Shown piece after piece: positions 16,814 to 24,691 of a DNA stretch of 64,000 bases (its first letter is position 1; every line of letters begins with the position of its first letter). Source of the stretch: JBKECO01 sp047974745 (GTDB lineage Bacteria; Bacillota; Clostridia; Lachnospirales; Lachnospiraceae); assembly GCA_047974745.1 (NCBI GenBank), contig JBKECO010000003.1, positions 124,001-188,000 on the forward strand. Reading direction: 5' to 3'. A program made the translations under genes and the position numbers. The notes beneath the pieces are model-generated. The model did not search any database. It worked only from the letters and a program-made list of their open reading frames with translations, and was not told the origin of the DNA.

Positions 16814-18223
16814 ATGAGGAAGCATATCTTTATTTTTAGTTATTTTGGTATCGGAATTTTTGCTGCATTTGAAGGAGATGCTTTTTTTGGGGTGTTGACA
16901 AAATCAGTATTTAAGAACATGAACCAAAGAACCACCTTAGGTTTTGGATGGATTTTGGCTTCGATCGGAGCATTGTTCTTTCTTGTCCTGATTAAGGCAA
17001 ATGCGAAAGCTAAAAACGCAGTATTGATTACTGCCTATCTTGTAGCGGCTACTCTTCCTCTTTTATCCAGTATCATACGTATTCCTGCCATATACTGGCT
17101 TACCTATATTTTATTCTATCTGCTAGAAGGCACGAATGCAGCTATTTGTGCATGGTATTTGTGCAGGATCATCAAAATGCAGGTTCCATATGGAAGCTGG
17201 CTCGCAATATCGATCTCCGCTGGCTGTCTACTAAGTTATCTTGTTGATTTTATTTTTCCGGATCTTCTTATCGCAAAAGCACTTTCTCTTCTGATCATCA
17301 TTTTCACAATGCAGTTCATAGCGGTACGTAAAATTGGAATTGCAAATCTGCTTTCCTATGACAAGGAAAAGGCGGTCACGCTGGATAGAAGTACAAGTCA
17401 TCAGATTACAGGCATGGTCATTGCTGTTTCTTTCATTGTTTCGATTATGTCTTTTTGTATTGGAATCAATAATATAGTCATCCTTTCGGGACTTGAGACT
17501 GTCATGGATCTTTCATCGATTATTCCGCAAGCATTACTCTATCTGCCTGCCATTATCATTGCAGGTTTTGTTGCTGATGTCAAAAAAGGTAAATATCTAT
17601 CCATTTGTATACTGATCTTAACACTTATGTCGATACCAATTTCTACAATGGTCCAGACTCCGAGCACCTTCCTGGAATATTCTGGAATTACCTATTTTCT
17701 TGGTGGATTTTATTTGATTTACATTCTTACAGCACTTGTTGTAGCTGCAGGTAAAAGCTCTAGACCTGTTGAAATATCTACTCTTGCAGCCTTTTTGTTT
17801 TTGTTTTTTACTGGAATCGGAGCACTGACCTCTAAAATCATATCCATCATGAATCAGCAATATCTAATGGCCATTTATATTGTGCTTGTTTCTGTGCTGT
17901 TAATTATGTTCTATCTTTCAGGTAGTCTGCATTGGTATGATGATTCACAAAAGAAAGTGATACAGTTACCCAATTTGCCGCCAATAGATGAGCTGTGCAG
18001 AAAATACAGGATAACGAACAGGGAATGTGAAGTCTTAAAAATGCTGATCGAAGGTAAAACTACATCTGAAATTGCTGAGACTATGGTAATCACAGAAAGA
18101 TCGGTTCAAAATTATATCAGTTCTATGCTTTCCAAAACGGATTCAAAGTCCAGAGGAAACATGATTGCTAAATTCACAGGATTTGAAAGGTTGTCAGAAA
18201 TAGAGAACAATAACGGCAAGTAA
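16814..18223 (+). CDS. LuxR-family regulator with MFS-like membrane domain
   Basis: The 469-residue protein joins a long hydrophobic N-terminal part (about 1-375, roughly 12 membrane helices in transporter-like alternation) to a cytoplasmic LuxR-type helix-turn-helix (about 395-455: TNRECEVLKMLIEGKTTSEIA, then ITERSVQNYISSML). This matches one-component membrane-bound LuxR regulators common in Lachnospiraceae and Coriobacteriia. The ligand is unknown; the membrane part may sense or move a small molecule. It starts 25 bases after scpB behind GAGAGGAA, and has a strong terminator after it. No target is proven. The unknown envelope cluster directly downstream is the obvious candidate. Confidence 0.85.
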   Translation: MRKHIFIFSYFGIGIFAAFEGDAFFGVLTKSVFKNMNQRTTLGFGWILASIGALFFLVLIKANAKAKNAVLITAYLVAATLPLLSSIIRIPAIYWLTYILFYLLEGTNAAICAWYLCRIIKMQVPYGSWLAISISAGCLLSYLVDFIFPDLLIAKALSLLIIIFTMQFIAVRKIGIANLLSYDKEKAVTLDRSTSHQITGMVIAVSFIVSIMSFCIGINNIVILSGLETVMDLSSIIPQALLYLPAIIIAGFVADVKKGKYLSICILILTLMSIPISTMVQTPSTFLEYSGITYFLGGFYLIYILTALVVAAGKSSRPVEISTLAAFLFLFFTGIGALTSKIISIMNQQYLMAIYIVLVSVLLIMFYLSGSLHWYDDSQKKVIQLPNLPPIDELCRKYRITNRECEVLKMLIEGKTTSEIAETMVITERSVQNYISSMLSKTDSKSRGNMIAKFTGFERLSEIENNNGK

Positions 18224-18291
18224 TTAAAAATATTAGGTTATGAATTTGTTCAAAAGTCAATATCAATAGAATTCAGAAATAAATACAGCAT

Positions 18292-18332
18292 AAAACAGGG
18301 TATATGTCAAAAGACATATATCCTGTTTTTTT
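18292..18332 (+). terminator. Rho-independent terminator after the LuxR gene
   Basis: ACAGGGTATATGTC (18295-18308) pairs with GACATATATCCTGT (18313-18326) across AAAA, with one G-T pair. A run of seven T follows. It isolates the regulator transcript from the downstream cluster. Confidence 0.9.
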
Positions 18333-18446
18333 AATTCAATGTGAAAAGACATGGTCAGATCTGTCATTGCTATGTCATATGGCACTAGTGAAGTGGACTC
18401 ACAGTAAGTAACATTACCTTAAGAACACTAGATGGGAGGGATGGAT

Positions 18447-18734
18447 ATGGCTGCCGCACAAAAATCTTATACACAATGTCCAGAGATCATTTGGAATCTC
18501 GTCAATGACTATGTGGAGATGCGCAAAGGGAGTATTAGGAGCATTACAGAGGAAAGTATGATTGTGGAAACAGATATGTACAAAATAAAGACCTTGTATC
18601 TAATTCGAATTACGAAATCATATTTGGGTGGAACCATACTATCTGTAGAAACGCTGGGAGACTCGGAAGATGATCGTGTAGGAATAGAGATTTTTTTTCT
18701 CACGATTGAAAATCTACTGAAAGCATTTCAGTAG
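18447..18734 (+). CDS. Small protein of unknown function
   Basis: The 95-residue product is soluble, with no signal peptide or membrane helix. It has alternating beta-like stretches (KGSIRSITEESMIVETD, YLIRITKSYLGGTILSVETLG) and a hydrophobic C-terminal helix. I do not recognise the family; the pattern could fit a small PH-like or SH3-like barrel, which is speculation. The ATG at 18447 has GGGAGG seven bases upstream; in-frame ATGs at 18432 and 18441 overlap that site. It is first in a same-strand row with two zinc-ribbon proteins and two lipoproteins. The 223 bases between it and the LuxR gene hold a terminator and no clear promoter. Confidence 0.7.
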   Translation: MAAAQKSYTQCPEIIWNLVNDYVEMRKGSIRSITEESMIVETDMYKIKTLYLIRITKSYLGGTILSVETLGDSEDDRVGIEIFFLTIENLLKAFQ

Positions 18735-18780
18735 GAAAACAAGGAAACTATTGTATTTATTTTCAGAAAGCAGGGAAACT

Positions 18781-19392
18781 ATGGAAAAATTTCGAAAAAT
18801 ATTATCAGAGCAAGCAGAAAGTGATCCAGTTTGTAAAAAAATCCTGGGACTGAACTATATATTCTGGAGTCTGGGCTTGATCCTCTATATAGTAGGAGGA
18901 AGTCTGACCTGGATCTCACAGGTCACAGCAGATATCCTTGGAAGTATGGGAATATGGATCCTCGTTTTTGGACTCATTGCAGCTTTTATCAAAAAAAATG
19001 ATTGGGGACTTTTGATTTCGACCTGCTGTGCATCTTTGTTCAATTTAGTTATGTTCATACTTATGATCCTGCTTTCGAAAATGATCAGGATCGATTATAT
19101 GATCCATGCATTTGGATTTGCGATCGTATTTATTATCGTACTAAGAGCATCGGATTTCATGAAAGAAGCAGAGCTGCGTAAAGCTCAGGAGGCTGCTCTG
19201 TTTGCAAGACAAATGCAGTCGGCAGGTGGCACCGTATGTGCATCCTGTGGATTTATATTTATTGGAGACACCGCCTTTTGTCCAAAGTGCGGCGCAAAGC
19301 ATCAAGAATCAGTATCCTGTAAGACATGTGGCGCCGTTATAAAAGATAATGATCAGTTCTGTCCTAAATGTGGAACCAGTCTGCATCAATGA
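18781..19392 (+). CDS. Membrane protein with C-terminal double zinc ribbon
   Basis: The 203-residue protein has a short soluble N-terminus and four predicted membrane helices (about 30-130). A charged linker (KEAELRKAQEAALFARQM) leads to two zinc-ribbon knuckle sets: CASCGF with CPKCGAKH, and CKTCGAV with CPKCGTSL. Double zinc ribbons usually mediate protein contact or structural zinc binding. No enzymatic domain is seen. The ATG at 18781 has AGG six bases upstream; an in-frame TTG at 18751 with AAGGAA is possible and would add ten residues. Function unknown. The next gene has a matching N-terminal zinc ribbon, suggesting a common partner. Confidence 0.72.
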   Translation: MEKFRKILSEQAESDPVCKKILGLNYIFWSLGLILYIVGGSLTWISQVTADILGSMGIWILVFGLIAAFIKKNDWGLLISTCCASLFNLVMFILMILLSKMIRIDYMIHAFGFAIVFIIVLRASDFMKEAELRKAQEAALFARQMQSAGGTVCASCGFIFIGDTAFCPKCGAKHQESVSCKTCGAVIKDNDQFCPKCGTSLHQ

Positions 19393-19451
19393 TTCTTAAC
19401 GATAGAGTCAATTCATTATCGTGAATAAAATAAAAACAAGGAGGAAATATA

Positions 19452-20831
19452 ATGTCAGGAAAATTTTGCCCAAAATGTGGTGCTGCGAACGATGGAAGTG
19501 CACTCTTTTGCACTTCATGCGGATCACAACTCGTTGCATCACAAGCATCTGAATCCATGGCGCCTGGATCCATGGAGCAAAAGGAGAGAGCTGAGGCAGG
19601 ACCGGGAACTCAACAATATTCCCAGCCCTACGTAATGGCGAATGGGAGGCCTCCAAGGCGAAGAGGAAAAGGCATTGTAATCGTATTGCTCATCGTCTTT
19701 ATCCTTGTGCTTGGCGCAGGAATTTTGACCGCTGCTCTAATAAGCCGGTCAGGATCACAGGATAGTGGCTTTTATACGATCGGTGGCGAGCAGATTCCAT
19801 CTGTATCTTCTGCATTAAGTGAAATACGGACGATTCAAAACGTGTCGCAAGTGAATGATGGCAAAGTGGATACGATAAGTATGGTATATTCAGCATCAAA
19901 TGCACAAAGTGATATGAAAACATATGCAGATTACCTCGAGAGCAAGGATGGATTCGTAATGCGAAAGGCGGATACTACATTTGAAATGGGAACCGGTAAG
20001 GGAATACAGCTCTGGAGAAATGCAAAAACAGCAGAACATATGATTATTATTCAAATTGATTATGACAGTCAAGGCTACACAATCACTGCGATGTATGGGG
20101 AGGGGCAAATTAGCGGAAATTCATCCAATGCATCAAATACAGCGGATGCAGAGACTTCAGATTCGAATAGTGAGTCGACCGAAGTAAGTTCTGGTGAGGA
20201 TTCTAATTTAAGCGGTATATTAGGGGGAAACTCACAATCACAGAGTGAAGATTCAGAAGATGAAGATTTAGAAGATGAAAATTCGGATGATGAAGATTTA
20301 GATAATGGAGATTTAGATGATGAAGATGATGTGATTCAAGATGATGATGAAACAGTTCAATCAGGTGATTTCTATGAGAATGAAGCACTTGGATTTTCAA
20401 TAATTCCAATGACTGGCTGGTATGCATCTGATATGACGGTGGAGGGGCAGCAGTTCTGTGTCGTGACAACTCCTGATTCTAATACTGTGCTCATTACGAG
20501 AGATGAAGGTTCTGCACTGGATGATTATACAATAGAAGAAGAGGCATTCTGCTCGTATTTTACAGAGTTGTTTGGAGGAAATAATTATGAAATCGATCGA
20601 TCTGAGAGTATTACATTTGCCGGATACGAATGTCAGATGACGGGCTTTCTGGTGGAGTTTGATAATGAAGCACAATATTATATTTTTAACTATGCATTTG
20701 ATGGTGGTTCAGGCAATCTTTATCTTGTTACTTATGTGCTTCCGCCTACAGCAACAGATGCAGATAATCAGGAATTGCAAGATGTTTTTTCGACATTTCA
20801 AATCACAAAATCGGGAGCAGGATCCCAATGA
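19452..20831 (+). CDS. Zinc-ribbon, single-span membrane protein with acidic stalk
   Basis: The 459-residue protein has clear parts. A cytoplasmic zinc ribbon lies at the N-terminus (FCPKCGAAN and FCTSCGSQL, 5-28), then one membrane helix (about 74-97). An extracellular domain (about 105-225) follows, then a Ser/Asp/Glu stalk with strings of EDSEDEDLEDE-like units (about 255-300). The C-terminal domain (about 312-455) begins NEALGFSIIPMTGW, in the style of PsbP/LpqN-like lipoprotein domains. AGGAGG precedes the ATG. The family is not recognised. Orientation (zinc ribbon inside, folded domain outside) suggests a membrane-linked sensor or scaffold. It lies within a probable operon with lipoproteins. 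Confidence 0.75.
   Translation: MSGKFCPKCGAANDGSALFCTSCGSQLVASQASESMAPGSMEQKERAEAGPGTQQYSQPYVMANGRPPRRRGKGIVIVLLIVFILVLGAGILTAALISRSGSQDSGFYTIGGEQIPSVSSALSEIRTIQNVSQVNDGKVDTISMVYSASNAQSDMKTYADYLESKDGFVMRKADTTFEMGTGKGIQLWRNAKTAEHMIIIQIDYDSQGYTITAMYGEGQISGNSSNASNTADAETSDSNSESTEVSSGEDSNLSGILGGNSQSQSEDSEDEDLEDENSDDEDLDNGDLDDEDDVIQDDDETVQSGDFYENEALGFSIIPMTGWYASDMTVEGQQFCVVTTPDSNTVLITRDEGSALDDYTIEEEAFCSYFTELFGGNNYEIDRSESITFAGYECQMTGFLVEFDNEAQYYIFNYAFDGGSGNLYLVTYVLPPTATDADNQELQDVFSTFQITKSGAGSQ
20252..20352 (+). repeat. Acidic GAA/GAT-rich low-complexity tract
   Basis: A run of about 100 bases is built from GAAGATGAA- and GATGAAGATTTA-like units and encodes Glu/Asp/Leu/Asn repeats. It lies inside the zinc-ribbon membrane protein and forms a probable extended acidic stalk. 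Such tracts vary in length by slippage. Confidence 0.8.
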
Positions 20832-20923
20832 TCTGAATGTAAGATTGGAGCAGCATTGAGGTAAGGACACAGGTCACAAAACAATTCTTTTGTGGAATAG
20901 TCAAAAAAGAAAAGAGGTTCATA

Positions 20924-22435
20924 ATGAAAAGAAATCAAAATAGGACATTATTCACATTGATTTTTATTACTGTAGTAACGCTTTCATCCTGTAGTCTTCA
21001 AAGAGAGGTATCTGTAAATACAGATGCTTTTGAAGAAGGATCTGAATCGGAAGTTATATCCATTGAGTCAAGCTCTGAATCTAGTACAGATACCAGTGTG
21101 GGCAGTAATACAAATACGGATACAAGTACCAATGCAGGTAACTATTCCACTGCAGATGTTAACATGGAAGAGATAGATAAATTAGTCGAAAGCGGACAGC
21201 TGACTGAGGAGAACCGAGTTGTCTTGATGGATCCTTATCTCGGAATTGAGGCATGCAGAGCCTATGTATCATCTGATTGGAATGGAAATGGATATGTGGA
21301 TTGGGAGAGTGCAAATGGCAACTGGAGCAATCCTGCAGTTATTTATTTTACAGCCTATACAGATGATGGATCTGCGGCAGGTATGATTTCTCTTACTGCA
21401 TATACAGACCCTTCATCAACCTTTATAAATGGTGGGAGAGTTGTGTCTTATATGGATTCAGAAAGTTATGCTCAAACTCTTGTAGAACAATCCTTTGTTG
21501 GGGCAACGGATATTCAGATTTTAGAGACTCTGACTCCAACTTCTGAGGAACAAGAACAAATTGCAATACTGGAAGGACAATATGAGGAGGGTGCATTTAA
21601 TTCCTTAACACAGCTTTCGGCCTTTCAGCTTGGAAATATGACAATAGATGATATAGACATAGGATTTGACATAGCAACATATAAATTCAGTCTGGAGTTC
21701 CAGGGTGAGACATATCTCGGAGAAGTAACACCGTTAATTCAGAAATATGACTATATGACAACTACGGCATATGGCGCTGAGACTTCTTCGAACTGGTGTG
21801 CAATGAGCGTTGGATATTATTTTGCCAGAGAAGATATTTATGACCTGCATTATGACGAAGCACAGTCCATCATGTTTGGAAGTGTGATAAATGAGCAGTG
21901 GCAGATGTGCATCAATGATTCTATCAACGCGATGACACAAGCCACAAACGGAACAGAGTTTGATAATTGGGACTCAACGCAGGATTATCTGGTCACAGAA
22001 GCAGGAACATATACAGATGAGTATTCTCAGGATTACAGCGATTATAGTTCTGATTACTCGACCTATGGATCAGATTTCTATGATTATGGTTCTGCATATA
22101 TAGACACCGGATCAGATTATGGATATGGAACAGACTATGGATATGGTAGTGGTTATACAGGTTATAGCTCAGATTATAGTGGTTATACCACCGATTATTC
22201 CAGTTATAGTTCTGGTACCTCCACATATGATACGGATGTACTGGGCGGCTGGAACAATGCGATCAATGGCAGCTCCTACTATGAAGCACCGGATGGTGGA
22301 TCCGTATTGTTGAATTATAATGATTACCACTATACTGATGGCAGTTCGATCTATAGTTCGGATACGCAGATCGATACGAGTGGTACTGGGCTGAGTGAAA
22401 TGACGGATCTTGGTACAATGGGAGGAACGGAATAA
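20924..22435 (+). CDS. Lipoprotein with Tyr/Ser/Gly/Asp-rich C-terminal repeats
   Basis: The 503-residue protein has a lipoprotein signal (TLSSC, lipidated Cys23) and a Ser/Thr/Glu linker (about 30-70). A folded domain of unknown family (about 75-360) contains many aromatic residues and an Asn-Trp-Cys segment. The tail (about 365-440) is dominated by short units such as SDYSDYSSDYSTYGSDF. Tyr-spaced repeats of this kind are known in some wall-binding or assembly-prone surface proteins; here the role is unknown. AAAGAGG precedes the ATG. It is 92 bases after the zinc-ribbon protein and 36 before a lipoprotein protease, which could process it. Confidence 0.75.
   Translation: MKRNQNRTLFTLIFITVVTLSSCSLQREVSVNTDAFEEGSESEVISIESSSESSTDTSVGSNTNTDTSTNAGNYSTADVNMEEIDKLVESGQLTEENRVVLMDPYLGIEACRAYVSSDWNGNGYVDWESANGNWSNPAVIYFTAYTDDGSAAGMISLTAYTDPSSTFINGGRVVSYMDSESYAQTLVEQSFVGATDIQILETLTPTSEEQEQIAILEGQYEEGAFNSLTQLSAFQLGNMTIDDIDIGFDIATYKFSLEFQGETYLGEVTPLIQKYDYMTTTAYGAETSSNWCAMSVGYYFAREDIYDLHYDEAQSIMFGSVINEQWQMCINDSINAMTQATNGTEFDNWDSTQDYLVTEAGTYTDEYSQDYSDYSSDYSTYGSDFYDYGSAYIDTGSDYGYGTDYGYGSGYTGYSSDYSGYTTDYSSYSSGTSTYDTDVLGGWNNAINGSSYYEAPDGGSVLLNYNDYHYTDGSSIYSSDTQIDTSGTGLSEMTDLGTMGGTE
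22010..22230 (+). repeat. Degenerate Tyr/Ser/Gly/Asp codon repeats
   Basis: About 220 bases encode a tail in which nearly every third or fourth residue is tyrosine, with Ser, Gly, Asp and Thr between. Unit forms include SDYS, TDYGYG and SGYTGY. The DNA is not an exact tandem array, so it reads as an old or selected protein repeat. Confidence 0.75.
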
Positions 22436-22471
22436 TCACACTTTTTTTGACAGGAAGGAGATAGGAGTTTT

Positions 22472-24625
22472 ATGCTGAAAAGTAACGGTTTTAAACTATT
22501 ACTTGTCGCAGTCCTAATGATACTGACAGGTTGTATTTATACAGAACCGAGAGAGATCGACCTTGAATGGCCAGGGGATGAGGTCGGGACGTCTTTTGAG
22601 ACACAGACAGCTGTCACAGAATCTGAAGGTGCATCAGTAGCATCGGATCAATCGGAGAATAGTGAAAATTCGAATCAAAAAAATGAGGAAGGATCCTGGG
22701 CGATCTACTGGTATATGTGCGGCAGTGATCTGGAAAGTGACGGGGGATTTGCCACCAAAGATCTGGAAGAAATGCTAAGTGTCACCTTGCCAGAAAATGT
22801 TCAGATCATAATTGAGACAGGCGGAACAACAGTATGGCAAAATGATCTGATCAGTGCTGATGAGCTTGGACGTTATTTGTATGCTGGAAACACTCTGTCT
22901 AAAATTTCAGCAGAACCAGATGCAAATATGAGTGATCCAGAGACCCTGACTGATTTCCTTCAATTCTGTAATGCAAATTATCCGGCAGAACATCAGGTCG
23001 TTATTCTATGGGATCACGGTGGAGGCAGTCTGGGTGGTGTCATCTGCGATGAACGGGAAAAAGGAGATGCAATGCAGTTGTACGAGCTGAGTAATGTATT
23101 CAATTCAGCTGCTGCATCTTCTGGAAAGTATGAAATCATTGGTTTTGATGCTTGTCTGATGGCTACGATCGATACAATGGATGCCATTGATGAATATGCA
23201 AAATATATGGTTGCCTCAGAGGAAAATGAACCAGGATGTGGGTGGGAGTATGCTGGTCTGCTGTCAACGTTCTCTCAGGAGATCATCACAGATGGATCCA
23301 TTCTCGGCAGAGCAATCTGTGATTCCTTTTATGAGGGATGTGAAAAGGAGCAGTCAGAGAGCATGGCGACTTTGTCATTGCTGGATCTGTCAAAAGCTCC
23401 GGCAATGATCGAGGCATATAAAAATCTAGGAGATGAAGCGCTTCTCAATGGAGTAATGGAACAGAATCAATATTTTTCAGAATTTGGAAATACAGCACTG
23501 AACTCTGAGAATTATGGCGGCAATAATGATCAGACCGGTTATTTCAATATGATGGATATCGGAGACTTTTTATCGATTTCAGGTACGAGTCTATTTCCTG
23601 AGACAGGGGAGCAGGCTATGAATGCTTTACAAGATCTTGTGCTCTATCAGATCAAAGGCGAATTACGCAGCCGTGCGAATGGACTATCCTGTTACTATAG
23701 TTATGACGGAAGTACAGACTATTTTCAATTATATACTGAGATAGCAGACTGTCCTGGATTTGAATTTTTTTATGAATATTCATTGACTGGAGATCTGACA
23801 GAAGAGGGAAGAGACTATGTGAGGTCCATTCAGGCAGAGACTGATACCACAGCGACAGAGGTTTTGCCGATGGTGTCCGATCTGGAAGGAGTTTATCTTA
23901 CACCGGTGGTGACAGAAGATGGAAGGTATATGCTGGATCTCAGTCAATACAAAGACCAGATCGCACAGGTGTATCTGCATGTATACACCTATGACCATTA
24001 TAATATGAATTTCATCATGGATTTGGGCATATGCAATGCGGTCGATGTGTCTTCTCAAGATCAGGGAATCTACTTAGATACCTTTGAAGGTGAATGGGCA
24101 GTTATGAAGGAAATCGGATTTGATGCCTACTCAAATCCAATCTATCTATCAATTATTGACAGAGTGCCGGATGTCTATACGATTTATGCGACCCCGATAC
24201 TTTTAAATAATGAGGATTATCAGCTGATCCTGTATCTAGATGAAATGAGCGGAGTGTATGAGGTCTTAGGCGCAAATAAAGGCATGGATGAAAGCACTTT
24301 AATGGCAGATAAGAATCTGCGCAAGCTTGCTCCAGGGGATAGTATCATACCGATCTCTCGCATGTCGATCTTGCTGGAGGACGAAACGTTTTCTGACATG
24401 GAATGGATGAAGCCTACAGCAGAAGAGTTGGAATATGGTGTTTTTAACGTGACAGATCAGCTTGAAGTGGTCGATATGATGTGGATAGACGGTATCTATC
24501 TTGTAGAATTCGTGATAATTGATTATCAGGGCAATCAATATGAGTCAGATTCTTGCTATTATCAGTCTGAAGAGGATGGGACACTTAGGCCTATCACTTT
24601 TGAAGAGCTTTATGGATATAATTGA
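22472..24625 (+). CDS. Clostripain-family (C11) cysteine peptidase lipoprotein
   Basis: The 717-residue protein is a predicted surface lipoprotein (LTGC, Cys21). A Ser/Glu-rich linker precedes a clostripain-like domain beginning WAIYWYMCGSDLESDGG. The catalytic dyad is visible: His182 in LWDHGGGS and Cys228 in GFDACLMA, the spacing and motifs of peptidase family C11. Relatives often cleave after Arg or Lys and some are self-activated by calcium. The large C-terminal region (about 450-717) has no recognised domain. It is last in the 18.4-24.6 kb row and is followed by a terminator. Neighbouring lipoproteins are possible substrates, but that is inference. Confidence 0.88.
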   Translation: MLKSNGFKLLLVAVLMILTGCIYTEPREIDLEWPGDEVGTSFETQTAVTESEGASVASDQSENSENSNQKNEEGSWAIYWYMCGSDLESDGGFATKDLEEMLSVTLPENVQIIIETGGTTVWQNDLISADELGRYLYAGNTLSKISAEPDANMSDPETLTDFLQFCNANYPAEHQVVILWDHGGGSLGGVICDEREKGDAMQLYELSNVFNSAAASSGKYEIIGFDACLMATIDTMDAIDEYAKYMVASEENEPGCGWEYAGLLSTFSQEIITDGSILGRAICDSFYEGCEKEQSESMATLSLLDLSKAPAMIEAYKNLGDEALLNGVMEQNQYFSEFGNTALNSENYGGNNDQTGYFNMMDIGDFLSISGTSLFPETGEQAMNALQDLVLYQIKGELRSRANGLSCYYSYDGSTDYFQLYTEIADCPGFEFFYEYSLTGDLTEEGRDYVRSIQAETDTTATEVLPMVSDLEGVYLTPVVTEDGRYMLDLSQYKDQIAQVYLHVYTYDHYNMNFIMDLGICNAVDVSSQDQGIYLDTFEGEWAVMKEIGFDAYSNPIYLSIIDRVPDVYTIYATPILLNNEDYQLILYLDEMSGVYEVLGANKGMDESTLMADKNLRKLAPGDSIIPISRMSILLEDETFSDMEWMKPTAEELEYGVFNVTDQLEVVDMMWIDGIYLVEFVIIDYQGNQYESDSCYYQSEEDGTLRPITFEELYGYN

Positions 24626-24637
24626 GACATTTATATA

Positions 24638-24678
24638 AGATAAAGGCATCTGAAAACAGGATGCCTTTATCTGTATTT
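24638..24678 (+). terminator. Terminator between convergent clostripain and glcD genes
   Basis: AGATAAAGGCATC (24638-24650) pairs perfectly with GATGCCTTTATCT (24660-24672), followed by GTATTTT on the plus strand. The two genes converge here. On the minus strand the tail is TTATATAAAT, so it may also act weakly on glcD. Confidence 0.75.
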
Positions 24679-24691
24679 TAGGCAGAACCAA

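Noticed and set aside
20203..20469. Minus-strand His/Leu-rich frame
   Set aside because: It is the antisense of the acidic GAA/GAT repeats of the zinc-ribbon protein.
20876..20895. Small hairpin CACAAAA/TTTTGTG before the Tyr-repeat lipoprotein
   Set aside because: Short, A/T-rich, without a following T run; too weak to call a terminator or regulator.
22010..22230. Possible CRISPR-like or tandem DNA array
   Set aside because: The units are degenerate, in frame and code a continuous protein; there are no regular spacers.
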